A stretch of 64,000 nucleotides of DNA from an uncultured Roseicyclus sp. (GCA_947491935.1 CANLLF010000003.1:830397-894396); one strand, 5' to 3'; shown: positions 33,415-44,174, numbered from the stretch's first letter. A program made the numbers and translations. Notes: generated by a model not told the origin, from the letters alone.

Positions 33415-34103
33415 ACCGCCCCGAGGATCGCGCCGTGGTCGCGCGATTGCACGATCACCACGTGGGGCATATCGGCGGTCGGGACAACCTGGGCTTCGAA
33501 CGGTGTGGCACCGGCCCATTCCGCCACAACCTGCCAATCCTGAACGATATTGTAATAGGCGACGGACAGCCCGGCATTCTCGCCGCGGGTGATCTCCACC
33601 TGTTCCATCGGCGTGTAGGTGACCAGTTGAACCACCATGCCCGGCGCCGCGCCGGTCCCGGTCCAGACGGCGGTGACCTGCCAGCCGCTTTCGGCGGCGC
33701 TGGCCTCGACCGTGACGGGATTGGGTGTTTCGCGATGGGCGACGATCAGGTCCGCCACCTCCATCGGGCGATACCCCACAACGTGATCCACACCGCCGAC
33801 CACCATCTGGGGCGTGTAGACAACCGTGGAGCCGGCCGCATGGCCATAGCCCTGCTGACGCGCCGTGAAGGCCGCATCCGCAAATGTATCGGCCCAACCG
33901 ATATAGTCCCAGTAATCCACGTGAAGCGCCAAGGCGATGACGTCGTCACGCGCGGCCAATTCTCCCAGCAACCGGTCCGCAGGCGGGCAAGACGAACACC
34001 CCTGGGACGTGAAAAGCTCCACCACAACCGGGCCATCTGCCAGCGCAGGCGCGGCGGAGAGGGTCAGCCCGAGGGCCGTGGTCAATATCAGGCGGTTTGT
34101 CAT
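33402..34103 (-). CDS. DUF1223 periplasmic thioredoxin-like protein
   Basis: 233 aa. Signal peptide (1-22, ending ALA). The thioredoxin-like part has VVELFTSQGCSSCPPADRLLGELA with a CxxC, and HVDYWDYIGWADTFADAAFTARQQGY, both hallmarks of DUF1223. A C-terminal beta domain follows. Presumed periplasmic; redox role likely but not shown. Tail-to-tail overlap of 13 bp with the acyltransferase gene. Confidence 0.9.
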   Translation of the reverse strand: MTNRLILTTALGLTLSAAPALADGPVVVELFTSQGCSSCPPADRLLGELAARDDVIALALHVDYWDYIGWADTFADAAFTARQQGYGHAAGSTVVYTPQMVVGGVDHVVGYRPMEVADLIVAHRETPNPVTVEASAAESGWQVTAVWTGTGAAPGMVVQLVTYTPMEQVEITRGENAGLSVAYYNIVQDWQVVAEWAGATPFEAQVVPTADMPHVVIVQSRDHGAILGAVQLD

Positions 34104-34218
34104 CTGCTGGTCGTCCGTTGGTTGTCCCGTGGCCTTGAGAGGTAGTGGATCGTCGCAAGGATGGCCAATCAAGCCTTTGCGAGACGATGTGACACGCGGC
34201 GATCCGCGGCAGGCCTCC

Positions 34219-34668
34219 TCAGATCCACCGGCGCGTTCGCGACAGGTAATCGCGCCCCTCCTGCCCAAAGGCCGCAATCAGCCCCGCTTCCTCGGGCTTG
34301 GCAAACCGCGCTGTCAGAATCAGCAATAGGATCGGTGGCAGGATCACCGGGCTGAGCGCGCCAAGCCAGAGGACCTGACCCGTCAGAATCGCGATCATGC
34401 CCAGATAGATCGGGTTGCGGCCGATCCGGTACGGCCCTTCCACGATCAGGGTGCCCGGCGCGTGATGCGGTTCAATCGTGGTTTTCTTGCGCCAGAACCA
34501 AAGGGCGGACCAGCCGATCAAAGCAAATCCCGCCGCCGATAGCGCCATCCCGGCCAGTTGTAGTAGGGTCGATTGGACACCGACCAACGGCACAAACCGC
34601 GCCAACAGCCATGCAAGGGCCATGAACGCCAGCAGCCAAAGTGGCGGAAGATCGGGAAATCCTTTCAT
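34219..34668 (-). CDS. membrane methyltransferase (isoprenylcysteine/PEMT-like)
   Basis: 149 aa, four to five membrane helices. The C-terminal motif GPYRIGRNPIYLGMIAIL and a terminal KPEEAGLIAAFGQEGRDYLSRTRRWI are those of the ICMT/phospholipid methyltransferase family, which bind SAM in the membrane. Acceptor unknown. Divergent from the PTP-like gene across 79 nt. Confidence 0.87.
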   Translation of the reverse strand: MKGFPDLPPLWLLAFMALAWLLARFVPLVGVQSTLLQLAGMALSAAGFALIGWSALWFWRKKTTIEPHHAPGTLIVEGPYRIGRNPIYLGMIAILTGQVLWLGALSPVILPPILLLILTARFAKPEEAGLIAAFGQEGRDYLSRTRRWI

Positions 34669-34747
34669 GGTGGCAACTTTGGCTCCGCCAATGCCGCGGC
34701 GCAAGCCGTCTGGACGCGCCGATGCCGCCCATGTTACCGCGCGCCCC

Positions 34748-35341
34748 ATGACGCAGCCCGCCCCCTTCACGCCCACCGACCGGCTGCGCCTGTATTGGTT
34801 GAAGGATCATGGGTTTCTGCGGACGCTCTGGACCAACTTCCACAAACTTGATGACGATGTATGGCGCCACAATCATCCCAGCCCATCACGTCTTGCGCAG
34901 CTGAAGGCGATGGGCGCGGCCTCGGTTCTGACCCTGCGCGGCGACACGTCCCCCCCAAGCCGGATCGAAGCGGCCGCCTGCGCCGAGCTGGGGCTCGAGT
35001 TTCGGGCGTTGGAAATGCGCGCCATCATCCTGCCCCGGAAAGACGCGCTTCTGGGCCTGCTGGATGCATTGCGGGAGATGCCGAAGCCGATGGTCATCCA
35101 TTGCAAATCCGGCTCCGATCGCACGGGCCTCGCCGCTACGATCTATTTGCATGTGTCCAAAGGCGTGCCCCTGGCCGAGGCGCGCAAACAACTGGCTCCA
35201 CGCTTCATCCATAACCCCTGGGGCCGCGCCGCCATCGTGAACAAACTGCTGGATGCCTATGGCGCCGCCCACGATGCCACCGGTATCGGGTTCGAAGATT
35301 GGGTACGCTCGGACTACGATCAGGTCGGGTTGATGTCCTGA
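34748..35341 (+). CDS. PTP/dual-specificity-like phosphatase
   Basis: 197 aa. Cysteine phosphatase loop HCKSGSDRTG with C119 and R125 (CX5R). An upstream conserved segment SRLAQLKAMGAASVLTLRGD is typical of tyrosine phosphatases acting on small molecules or proteins (the family includes inositol polyphosphate and lipid phosphatases). No signal peptide. Single gene, ended by a bidirectional hairpin shared with aconitase. Confidence 0.87.
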   Translation: MTQPAPFTPTDRLRLYWLKDHGFLRTLWTNFHKLDDDVWRHNHPSPSRLAQLKAMGAASVLTLRGDTSPPSRIEAAACAELGLEFRALEMRAIILPRKDALLGLLDALREMPKPMVIHCKSGSDRTGLAATIYLHVSKGVPLAEARKQLAPRFIHNPWGRAAIVNKLLDAYGAAHDATGIGFEDWVRSDYDQVGLMS

Positions 35342-35344
35342 TGT

Positions 35345-35379
35345 GAAACGGGGCCCCCGAAGGGACCCCGCATCGTTTC
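35345..35379. terminator. bidirectional terminator between phosphatase gene and acnA
   Basis: Outer arms GAAACG/CGTTTC (35345-35350, 35374-35379) enclose CGGGG/CCCCG and an inner CCC/GGG, lying between two convergent genes. Stable stem in both orientations; T-rich only in the outer arm. Confidence 0.65.
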
Positions 35380-35392
35380 AGGTAATGGCCGC

Positions 35393-38173
35393 TTACTCCG
35401 CCGCCATGGGCGTTTTGGCCAGGTTGCGCAGCACGTAGTGCAGCACGCCGCCATTCTCGATGTATTCGATCTCGACACCGGTATCGATCCGGCATTTCAG
35501 GGTAATCTCCTTGGTCGACCCGTCCCGCATCGTGATCGTTGCAGGCACCTCGGCCAGTGGCGTCACGCTGTCGAGCCCGTGGATCGAAACCGTCTCGTCG
35601 CCCTTCAATCCGAGGCTCTTGCGCGTGTCACCGCCCGTGAACTCAAACGGGATCACCCCCATACCCACGAGGTTGGAGCGGTGGATGCGCTCAAAGCTTT
35701 CAGCGATAACCGCCTTCACACCCAGAAGGTTCGTGCCCTTCGCCGCCCAGTCGCGGCTGGAGCCGGCGCCATATTGCTCACCGCCGAACACGACCAGCGG
35801 CGTACCCTGCTCCTGATACGCCATGGCGGCATCGAAGATCGACATCTGTTCGCCATCCGGTCCGAGCGTATAGCCGCCCTCAACCCCATCCAGCATCTCG
35901 TTCTTGATGCGAATGTTGGCAAACGTGCCGCGCATCATCACTTCGTGGTTGCCGCGCCGCGACCCGTAGGAGTTGAACTCCCGCACCGGGACCTGCCGCT
36001 CCACCAGATACTGGCCCGCGGGGTGGCTCTCCTTGAACGAACCCGCGGGGCTGATGTGGTCGGTGGTGATCATATCGCCCAGAAGCGCCAGAACCTTGGC
36101 CCCTTCGATATTCTCGATCTCCTTGGTCTCCATCGTCATGCCTTGGAAGTAGGGTGGGTTCTGGATGTAGGTCGAGGTCGCGGGCCAGTCGTAGGTTTCC
36201 TGCTGCGGCACGTCCACGCCCTGCCATTTCTCGTCACCCTTGAAGACATCGGCGTATTTCTCCTGGAAGGCGTCGCGCGTCACGGTCTTCTCGACCAGAT
36301 CGGCGATTTCCTTCTGGGTTGGCCAGATGTCCTTCAGGTAGACATCGTTGCCATCCTTGTCCTGGCCCAGCGGTTCGGTCGTGATGTCGACATTCATGTC
36401 CCCCACCAGGGCATAGGCCACCACCAGCGGCGGCGACGCGAGGTAATTGGCACGCACATCGGGGCTGATCCGGCCTTCGAAGTTGCGGTTACCCGACAGG
36501 ACACTGACCCCGATCAGGTCATTGTCGTGAATCGTCTTGGAAATCGACGGCTCCAGCGGCCCGGAATTGCCGATGCAGGTGGTGCAACCATAGCCGACAA
36601 GGTTGAAGCCGATGGCGTCCAGATCGTCCTGCAGCTCCGCCGCTTCCAGATAGGCGCTGACGACCTGCGAGCCCGGCGCGAGCGAGGTCTTGACCCACGG
36701 CTTGCGCGTCAACCCCTTCTCATGGGCTTTCCGCGCCACCAGACCGGCCCCGATCATCACATAGGGGTTCGACGTGTTGGTGCACGACGTGATCGAGGCG
36801 ATCACGATGGACCCGTCGTGAAGCTGATAGCCCGCATCCTTATTGTAGCCCATCGCGTGGCTGCCGGTATCGCCGGGAATATCCGCAGGCGCAGGCTGCC
36901 CGCCCTCTGCCTCCCACCGTGTCTTGCAGTCTGCGGCCACGGTCGTGCCCTTGCGTTGGCCTTCGACATAGGCGTGGAACGCGGTCGCCGCTTTGTCGAG
37001 CGAGATGTAATCCTGTGGCCGTTTCGGCCCCGAGATCGCGGGCACGATGGTGCCCATGTCGAGGTGCAGGGTATCGGTATAAACCGGGGCATAATCATCG
37101 CCGCGCCAGAAGCCGTTTTCCTTGGCGTAGGCTTCAACCAATGCAATCCGATCCTCATCCCGGCCCGTGGTGCGCAGGTAGCGGAGCGTCTCACCATCGA
37201 TGGGGAAGAAGCCACAGGTCGCGCCGTATTCCGGGGCCATATTGGCAATCGTCGCGCGGTCGGCCAGAGGCAACGTATCGAGCCCTTTGCCGTAGAATTC
37301 CACGAACTTGCCGACCACACCTTTGGCGCGCAGCATCTCAACCACTTTCAGCACAAGGTCCGTGCCGGTCGTGCCTTCGACCATCTGACCAGTCAACTCG
37401 AAGCCCACCACTTCCGGGATCAGCATCGAAATCGGCTGTCCCAGCATCGCCGCCTCCGCTTCGATCCCGCCAACGCCCCAACCCAGAACAGCGGCCCCGT
37501 TGACCATCGTTGTGTGGCTGTCGGTGCCGACCAACGTGTCGGGATAGGCCACTTCGGCGCCCGACTGGTCGGTGTCGGTCCAGACGGTCTGCGCCAGATA
37601 TTCCAGGTTCACCTGGTGGCAGATGCCAGTGCCGGGGGGGACGACACGGAAATTGTTGAACGCGGTCTGGCCCCATTTCAGGAAGGTGTAGCGCTCCATG
37701 TTGCGCTCATATTCCCGGTCCACGTTCATCTGGAACGCGCGCGGATTGCCAAACTCGTCGATCATGACCGAATGGTCGATCACCAGATCGACGGGGTTGA
37801 GCGGGTTGATCTTCTGCGGGTCGCCCCCCAGAGCCTTGATCCCGTCGCGCATCGCGGCGAGGTCCACCACCGCCGGTACGCCGGTGAAATCCTGCATCAG
37901 CACACGCGCCGGGCGATAGGCGATCTCGCGCGGGTTCTTACCGCCCTGCGTCGCCCATTCGCTGAACGCCTTGATATCGTCGACGGAGACGGTCTTGCCA
38001 TCCTCGAACCGCAACATGTTCTCCAGCACCACCTTCAGGGCGGCGGGCAGCTTGGAGAAATCGCCCAGCCCCGCCTCTTCGGCGGCGGCGATGGAGTAAT
38101 AGGCGACCGACTGGTCCCCCACGGTCAATGTCTTGCGGGTCTTTGCGGAATCGTGGCCAACGGTGATGGGCAT
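35393..38173 (-). CDS. acnA: aconitate hydratase A
   Basis: 926 aa. TCA-cycle aconitase with a [4Fe-4S] cluster, interconverting citrate and isocitrate. Cluster cysteines are in ITSCTNTSNP and GCTTCIGNSGP. The catalytic arrangement GTDSHTTMVNGAAVLGWGVGGIEAE and the C-terminal swivel domain with GEQYGAGSSRDWAAKGTNLLGVKAVIAESFERIHRSNLVGMG are complete. Slightly longer than E. coli AcnA (891). Divergent from ccmA, as is common in Rhodobacteraceae. A palindrome in its upstream region suggests repression. Confidence 0.97.
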   Translation of the reverse strand: MPITVGHDSAKTRKTLTVGDQSVAYYSIAAAEEAGLGDFSKLPAALKVVLENMLRFEDGKTVSVDDIKAFSEWATQGGKNPREIAYRPARVLMQDFTGVPAVVDLAAMRDGIKALGGDPQKINPLNPVDLVIDHSVMIDEFGNPRAFQMNVDREYERNMERYTFLKWGQTAFNNFRVVPPGTGICHQVNLEYLAQTVWTDTDQSGAEVAYPDTLVGTDSHTTMVNGAAVLGWGVGGIEAEAAMLGQPISMLIPEVVGFELTGQMVEGTTGTDLVLKVVEMLRAKGVVGKFVEFYGKGLDTLPLADRATIANMAPEYGATCGFFPIDGETLRYLRTTGRDEDRIALVEAYAKENGFWRGDDYAPVYTDTLHLDMGTIVPAISGPKRPQDYISLDKAATAFHAYVEGQRKGTTVAADCKTRWEAEGGQPAPADIPGDTGSHAMGYNKDAGYQLHDGSIVIASITSCTNTSNPYVMIGAGLVARKAHEKGLTRKPWVKTSLAPGSQVVSAYLEAAELQDDLDAIGFNLVGYGCTTCIGNSGPLEPSISKTIHDNDLIGVSVLSGNRNFEGRISPDVRANYLASPPLVVAYALVGDMNVDITTEPLGQDKDGNDVYLKDIWPTQKEIADLVEKTVTRDAFQEKYADVFKGDEKWQGVDVPQQETYDWPATSTYIQNPPYFQGMTMETKEIENIEGAKVLALLGDMITTDHISPAGSFKESHPAGQYLVERQVPVREFNSYGSRRGNHEVMMRGTFANIRIKNEMLDGVEGGYTLGPDGEQMSIFDAAMAYQEQGTPLVVFGGEQYGAGSSRDWAAKGTNLLGVKAVIAESFERIHRSNLVGMGVIPFEFTGGDTRKSLGLKGDETVSIHGLDSVTPLAEVPATITMRDGSTKEITLKCRIDTGVEIEYIENGGVLHYVLRNLAKTPMAAE

Positions 38174-38282
38174 ACGGGCTGCTCCTGTCCGGTGTGAAAG
38201 CTGCGAATGTGGGTCTGTTCCGTTCCGGGGTGCCATTCAAACGGCGCCCCATCAATGGAACAAAACGTCTCTCCCGCGTTCT

Positions 38283-38312
38283 GTATGCCATTGCATACCG
38301 TTTTGACAAGCC
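38283..38312 (-). promoter_or_regulatory. candidate acnA promoter with palindromic operator
   Basis: Reading leftward, TTGTCA (38312-38307) is followed 16 nt later by CATACA as a poor -10, 110 nt before the acnA start. The perfect palindrome GTATGC-CATT-GCATAC (38283-38298) covers the spacer and -10. The -35 is TTGACA-like. The 331-nt gap between acnA and ccmA also holds dispersed element copy C and no further gene. Confidence 0.45.
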
Positions 38313-38324
38313 CCTTCGCCACCT

Positions 38325-38384
38325 CTTCCACTGGTTCTCAAAGCCCCCGGGGGCGTCGCCATCGGCGACGGGGGCAACGCCCCC
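38325..38384 (+). repeat. dispersed structured element, copy C
   Basis: CTTCCACTGGTTCTCAAAG, then CCCCCGGGGGC, variable hairpin GTCGCC-ATC-GGCGAC, and fixed hairpin GGGGGC-AAC-GCCCCC. Compared with copies A and B the variable stem is changed on both arms, preserving pairing. Lies between the divergent acnA and ccmA genes. Confidence 0.78.
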
Positions 38385-38504
38385 TCGCACATTTGCAAAA
38401 CACGCCGACATCCGCGGGCGCGGTGGCGGGACGGGGTGGGCGGGTGGGCGTTCCGCCACCGCGCCCCTTCCCCACCTGCGCCAAACCGGCTACCGCTATC
38501 GCCC

Positions 38505-39140
38505 ATGACGCTCCGCGTATCCGATCTCGCCTGCGCCCGCGGCCCCGCGCAAGTCCTTGCCTCTGTGTCGTTTTCCGTAGAGGCGGGCGAGGCACTGATC
38601 CTGCGCGGTCCAAACGGGGCGGGCAAGACTACGCTCCTGCGCACGCTCGCGGGGCTCACGCCCCCGATCACCGGCACGATCATGCACGAGGAGGACGCGA
38701 TTGCCTATGCAGGCCATGCCGACGGGTTGAAGGCGCAATTGAGCGTCACCGAGAACCTCACCTTCTGGGCCAGCATCTTCGGCACCGATGACATCACGCC
38801 CGCGCTGACCGCCTTCGATCTGCACCCCCTCGCAGATCGCCGCGCGGGCGAATTGTCGGCGGGCCAAAAGCGCCGCCTGTCCCTCGCCCGCCTTCTGGTG
38901 ACGGGCCGACCGATCTGGTGCCTCGATGAGCCGACCGTGTCGCTCGACGCTGAAAACACCGCCCGCTTTGCCACCGCCGTGGAGGCGCACCTGGCCCAGG
39001 GCGGCTCGGCGCTCATTGCCACCCATATCGATCTGGGCCTTTCCAATGCCCGCACGCTGGATATCACGCCGTTCATTGCCAAGGGCCTGCCCGCCTCCGA
39101 CCCTTTCGCCGACGATCCGTTTGTGGGGGCACTCTCATGA
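38505..39140 (+). CDS. ccmA: heme exporter ATPase CcmA
   Basis: 211 aa. ATPase of the CcmABCD heme-handling complex of system I cytochrome c maturation. Walker [12 protein letters not shown] (35-45), signature [15 protein letters not shown], Walker [12 protein letters not shown], switch H in IATHIDLG. First of a ccmA-B-C-D-G run. ATG selected by frame and by the CcmA N-terminus MTLRVSDL. Confidence 0.96.
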   Translation: MTLRVSDLACARGPAQVLASVSFSVEAGEALILRGPNGAGKTTLLRTLAGLTPPITGTIMHEEDAIAYAGHADGLKAQLSVTENLTFWASIFGTDDITPALTAFDLHPLADRRAGELSAGQKRRLSLARLLVTGRPIWCLDEPTVSLDAENTARFATAVEAHLAQGGSALIATHIDLGLSNARTLDITPFIAKGLPASDPFADDPFVGALS

Positions 39141-39793
39141 TCGGCCTCCTGAAACGCGACCTTTCGCTGGCCATCCGCGCCGGGGGCGGCTTTGGCCTTT
39201 CGCTGGCCTTCTTCCTGATCTTCACGGCGCTCGTCCCGTTTGGTGTCGGCCCCGAAACCGGACGGTTGAGCGAAATGGCGGCGGGCCTCCTCTGGCTCGG
39301 CGCATTGCTGGCCTGCCTCCTGTCGCTCGACCGGATCTTTCAGCTCGATTGGGAGGACGGGACACTCGACCTGCTCGCGACATCCCCCTTGCCGCTTGAA
39401 TCCGTGGCCGCACTCAAGGCGCTCGCCCATTGGCTCACAACCGGCCTTCCGCTTGTGGCCGCCGCCCCGGTTCTGGGCATCCTGCTGAACCTGCCCGGCG
39501 CGGCCTATCCGTGGCTGATCGCCTCGCTCTTCGTGGGCACACCCGCGCTCTCCATCATCGGCGCATTCGGGGCGGCCCTGACCGTGGGCATCAAGCGCGG
39601 CGGGCTTCTCCTGTCGCTCCTCGTGCTGCCTCTCTACGTCCCGACGCTGCTCTTCGGGGCCTTGGCCGCGACCCGGGGCGCGCAGGGCCTGGATGCGACA
39701 ACGCCGCTTGTCCTGACCGCCGGAATCACCCTCGGCGCCGCCGCACTTTTGCCGTTTGCCGCGGCCGCCGCACTCCGCGTCAATCTGCGCTAG
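39137..39793 (+). CDS. ccmB: heme exporter permease CcmB
   Basis: 218 aa, six transmembrane helices. Membrane partner of Ccm[32 protein letters not shown] is the characteristic CcmB stretch. ATGA overlap with ccmA (39137-39140). Needed to release holo-CcmE in cytochrome c maturation. ccmC follows after 55 nt. Confidence 0.96.
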   Translation: MIGLLKRDLSLAIRAGGGFGLSLAFFLIFTALVPFGVGPETGRLSEMAAGLLWLGALLACLLSLDRIFQLDWEDGTLDLLATSPLPLESVAALKALAHWLTTGLPLVAAAPVLGILLNLPGAAYPWLIASLFVGTPALSIIGAFGAALTVGIKRGGLLLSLLVLPLYVPTLLFGALAATRGAQGLDATTPLVLTAGITLGAAALLPFAAAAALRVNLR

Positions 39794-39848
39794 CTTTGCG
39801 CCAGAACGTCCCATTGTGACCCCCAAATCACAGGCCTATGGTCCGGCC

Positions 39849-40580
39849 ATGTCCTCGATCTGGGAATATGCGAACCCACGGCGGTTCATGGCCACCTCCG
39901 GCGCGCTTCTGCCCTGGATATCGGCCATCGCGGCGGTCTGCCTTGTGGTGGGCCTGGTCTGGGGGTTCTTCTTTACCCCCAATGACTTCCGCCAGGGATC
40001 GACCGTCAAGATCATCTATGTGCATGTGCCCTCCGCCATCATGGCGGTGAACGCCTGGCTGATGATGCTGGTGGCCTCTTTGATCTGGGTCGTGCGCCGC
40101 CACCATGTCAGCGCATTGGCGGCCAAGGCGGCCGCACCGGTCGGCATGGTCTTTACGCTGATCGCGCTCTTCACCGGGGCGGTCTGGGGGCAGCCGATGT
40201 GGGGCACGTGGTGGGAATGGGATCCGCGCCTGACCTCGTTCCTGATCCTGTTCCTGTTCTACCTCGGTTTCATGGCCCTGTGGGAGGCCATCGAGAACCC
40301 CGATCAGGCGGCGGATCTGACAGCGGTGCTGTGCCTTGTCGGGTCAGTCTTCGCCGTGATCTCGCGCTATGCCTTGGTGTTCTGGAACCAGGGCCTGCAT
40401 CAGGGCGCGACGCTCTCGCTCGATGCGGAACAGAACATCGCGGATGTCTTCTGGTACCCGCTGATCACGGTCATGGCGGGCTTCGGGTTCCTGTTTCTCG
40501 CCCTCGTTCTTTACCGCACCCGCACCGAAATCCGCGCCCGCCGGGTCAAGGCGCTGATCGCGCAGGAGCGGATGGCATGA
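39849..40580 (+). CDS. ccmC: heme transporter CcmC
   Basis: 243 aa, six helices. Loads heme onto CcmE. The tryptophan-rich heme-handling loop WGTWWEWDPRLTS is complete, with flanking histidine-bearing loops YVHVPSAIMAV and NQGLHQGATLSL. ATG at 39849 is preceded by a short gap after ccmB. Overlaps ccmD by ATGA. Confidence 0.96.
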   Translation: MSSIWEYANPRRFMATSGALLPWISAIAAVCLVVGLVWGFFFTPNDFRQGSTVKIIYVHVPSAIMAVNAWLMMLVASLIWVVRRHHVSALAAKAAAPVGMVFTLIALFTGAVWGQPMWGTWWEWDPRLTSFLILFLFYLGFMALWEAIENPDQAADLTAVLCLVGSVFAVISRYALVFWNQGLHQGATLSLDAEQNIADVFWYPLITVMAGFGFLFLALVLYRTRTEIRARRVKALIAQERMA

Positions 40581-40741
40581 TGGTGGATCTGGGGCAATAT
40601 GCCGTAGAGGTCCTGTCAGCCTATGCGGGCACCCTGATCTTGTTGATTGCCTTGGTCGGCGGGTCGATCTGGCGCGCGCGGCGCGTGGCCCGCCACCTGG
40701 ATGAGGTCGAATCCCGCCGCGGACGTGGGGCCGCCCGATGA
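40577..40741 (+). CDS. ccmD: heme exporter subunit CcmD
   Basis: 54 aa, one transmembrane helix (about 12-32) and a basic C-terminal tail. CcmD stabilises CcmC-CcmE and is always small, so assignment relies mainly on its position between ccmC and ccmG (ATGA overlaps on both sides). Two ATGs in a row begin the gene. Confidence 0.88.
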   Translation: MMVDLGQYAVEVLSAYAGTLILLIALVGGSIWRARRVARHLDEVESRRGRGAAR

Positions 40742-41337
40742 AAGTCAATTGGTTGATGATCCTGCCGTTGGCGCTCACGGGCGGTTTCTTCGGCATCGCG
40801 GGCTGGCAGTTGATGAACAACCGCGATGCGCTGAGCGCCGGGGTCGACACCACCTCCCTGCCGTCGGTTCAGCAAGGCAATCCCGCCCCGGCGCTCGATC
40901 TGGTCGAGCTACCCGGCTCCGCCCTTCTGACGCGCGCCGCGCTTGAGGGGGAGGAATTGGTGATCCTGAATTTCTTCGCCTCCTGGTGCCCGCCCTGCCG
41001 TGCGGAACACCCGACGCTGACCGCGCTGGCCGAGGCTGGCGTTCCCCTTTACGGCGTGAACTACCGCGACCGGGAAAGCCAGGCCCTGTCGTTCCTCGAC
41101 GAATTGGGCAATCCCTACGATCTGATCGGGGCCGATCCCCAGGCCCGCAACGGGCGCGATTGGGGTGTTGTTGCAATGCCCGAGACATTCTTCATCAATG
41201 GTGATGGCATCGTGGTGCTGCATTTTCGGGGTCCGATCGTGCGGCGGTCTCTCGACAATCAGGTCCGCCCGGCTTTGGAAGAGGCAGGCTACACCTTGCC
41301 CGAGCTTCCGGCGCTCGGAGCCGTGGAAACCAACTGA
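40738..41337 (+). CDS. ccmG: thiol:disulfide interchange protein CcmG (DsbE)
   Basis: 199 aa. Membrane-tethered periplasmic thioredoxin that reduces apocytochrome c CxxCH thiols. N-terminal anchor 4-23, active site NFFASWCPPCRAEHP, and the GVVAMPETFFINGDG cis-proline region. Last gene of the ccm operon here; ccmE, ccmF and ccmH are not in the window. Confidence 0.95.
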   Translation: MKVNWLMILPLALTGGFFGIAGWQLMNNRDALSAGVDTTSLPSVQQGNPAPALDLVELPGSALLTRAALEGEELVILNFFASWCPPCRAEHPTLTALAEAGVPLYGVNYRDRESQALSFLDELGNPYDLIGADPQARNGRDWGVVAMPETFFINGDGIVVLHFRGPIVRRSLDNQVRPALEEAGYTLPELPALGAVETN

Positions 41338-41345
41338 CGCCGTTC

Positions 41346-41365
41346 CGGATCAGGGCTCTGATCCG
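41346..41365 (+). terminator. hairpin terminator after ccmG
   Basis: CGGATCA-GGGCTC-TGATCCG, a perfect 7-bp stem, 8 nt after the ccmG stop. No T-run. The rest of the 262-nt interval to the MarR gene holds no gene I can support, only an 8-bp inverted repeat (41556-41563 with 41591-41598) next to the MarR stop. Confidence 0.5.
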
Positions 41366-41599
41366 TCGGCGAAGAAGGTGTGTGCGCTTAGAAGTGCCGT
41401 CCGCCGCAGATGTCCGGTGAACCGGCAGACTGGAGTGGCCTATGGGTTCCAATGGCGTTGCACGTCCTTGAGATCACATCACGCGGGGCCCGCCCGCCTC
41501 AAACAGGCACCTTAGGAGCGCCGGACGCTGCCGCAAGACAATGTGGGTGGGCGGACCACTGCCCCCGCCCGTCCCAACACTGGTTACGCAGGCAGTGGT

Positions 41600-42097
41600 T
41601 TAATAGATGTAGCGGATCTGGTCGGACCAGAAGCGTTCGATCCGCTTGAGGGAATGGTTCAACCGATCCATCCCGTCCGCGTTCAGAACACCCTGCTTCT
41701 CAAGTCCTTCGGCGTGCCGCTCGAAGAGGCCCTCGACCGTGTTGCGCACATCGCGCCCTTTATCGGTCAGCCGCACGCGCACGGAGCGGCGGTCAATCTC
41801 GCAGCGCTGGTGGTGCATGTAGCCCATATCGACCAGCTTCTTGAGGTTGTAGCTGACGTTGGAGCCCTGGTAGTAGCCGCGCGATTTCAACTCGCCCGCA
41901 GTGACTTCGTTGTCGCCGATATTGAACAGCAACAGCGCCTGAACGGCGTTGATATCCAACACCCCCAACCGCTCGAATTCGTCCTTGATGACATCGAGAA
42001 GCAGCCGATGCAGGCGCTCCACCATGGCGAGGGATTCCAGATAAGCCGCTTCGAACCCGGTCTGGGTCGGCGTGGCCAGAGGCGCATGCATACTCAT
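41600..42097 (-). CDS. MarR family regulator (LdtR-like)
   Basis: 165 aa. Winged-helix MarR protein: HTH region DNEVTAGELKSRGYYQGSNVSYNLKKLVDMGYMHHQ and wing DRRSVRVRLTDKGR. The sequence resembles the LdtR group of alphaproteobacteria, which in rhizobia controls L,D-transpeptidase/envelope stress genes. No target gene is adjacent. The region upstream (42098-42181) is relatively AT-rich and probably carries its promoter. M1 taken at 42097; M3 is possible. Confidence 0.88.
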   Translation of the reverse strand: MSMHAPLATPTQTGFEAAYLESLAMVERLHRLLLDVIKDEFERLGVLDINAVQALLLFNIGDNEVTAGELKSRGYYQGSNVSYNLKKLVDMGYMHHQRCEIDRRSVRVRLTDKGRDVRNTVEGLFERHAEGLEKQGVLNADGMDRLNHSLKRIERFWSDQIRYIY

Positions 42098-42181
42098 GAT
42101 TTAAGCTCCGCAATCACTGCTTTCGAGCAAGATTCGGAGAAAAAGGGAAAAATTCCGTTAAGCGCCAAAAAGCCTTTGAAA

Positions 42182-42457
42182 TCAGGCGCCGCGGCCCAGG
42201 GTCGGCGTCATGTCGGCGGCGATGCGATCCAGCATGGGCGACAGGCCCGCAGGTGCGTCCGCCTGCCCCGACACCCATTGGTAAAGGTCGTGGTCCGCCT
42301 CGGCCAGCACCGCTTCGAAGGCATCAAGCGCCTGATCGTCGGCATCCGCCAGATGCGCATCGGCCCACCCGCCGAGGATCAGATCCATCTCCTTGATGCC
42401 CCGGTGCCACGCCCGCATCCGCAGGCGCTTCAGCCGGATCTCACGTGTCTCGGACAT
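42182..42457 (-). CDS. sdhE: succinate dehydrogenase assembly factor SdhE
   Basis: 91 aa. Flavinator of SdhA (DUF339 family). The conserved RGIKEMDLILGGWAD, with the RGxxE motif R19-G20-x2-E23, is present. The start overlaps the XRE gene's stop by one base (TGATG at 42457), so the pair is coupled. sdh structural genes are not in the window. Confidence 0.92.
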   Translation of the reverse strand: MSETREIRLKRLRMRAWHRGIKEMDLILGGWADAHLADADDQALDAFEAVLAEADHDLYQWVSGQADAPAGLSPMLDRIAADMTPTLGRGA

Positions 42458-42855
42458 CAGCCGCCCAAGGCCGCCTTCAGGCGCTTCTCCAACCGGCCCG
42501 CACGCTCCGCCAGTTGCGATTGGTCGAGCCGCAATTGCCGCAGATCCAGCAAGATCCGCTCCATATCCTCGTCCATGCGTTCAACCACATCGGGCCCGTC
42601 CGGCCCGTCGCCCTCACCGCTCAGAAGCCACATCATCGATACGCCAAGGATACCGGCCAGCATCGACAGCTTGTTGGCCCGCGGTTCGGACTGGTCGTTT
42701 TCCCAGGCCCGGATGGTCTTGACCTTCACACCCAGCCGTTTCGCCAGTTCCGGCTGGCCCAGGCCCGCCGCCTCCCGCGCGCCAGTGACGCGATCGCCAA
42801 ACGTGGTGGTCTCGGCATCGAACCAAGTCGGAGAGGATAGCGACAGATCGCCCAT
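42457..42855 (-). CDS. XRE family transcriptional regulator
   Basis: 132 aa. Cro/C1-type HTH (about 20-80: GDRVTGAREAAGLGQPELAKRLGVKVKTIRAWENDQSEPRANKL) plus a C-terminal coiled coil rich in D/E/R/L. Cotranscribed with sdhE. Shares a 107-nt divergent upstream region with aspartate aminotransferase, a possible target. Regulatory target is inferred from position. Confidence 0.88.
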   Translation of the reverse strand: MGDLSLSSPTWFDAETTTFGDRVTGAREAAGLGQPELAKRLGVKVKTIRAWENDQSEPRANKLSMLAGILGVSMMWLLSGEGDGPDGPDVVERMDEDMERILLDLRQLRLDQSQLAERAGRLEKRLKAALGG

Positions 42856-42902
42856 GGGATGTGTCCTTTTGAATGGTTGAAGGCGCGCACGGCCCGCCGT
42901 AA

Positions 42903-44165
<1,263 letters not shown>

Positions 44166-44174
44166 GATCCGGGT

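Noticed and set aside
35438-38197. Very long open frame antisense to aconitase
   Set aside because: It mirrors acnA codon by codon in a GC-rich gene, has no RBS, and the protein is arginine/histidine-rich with no domain.
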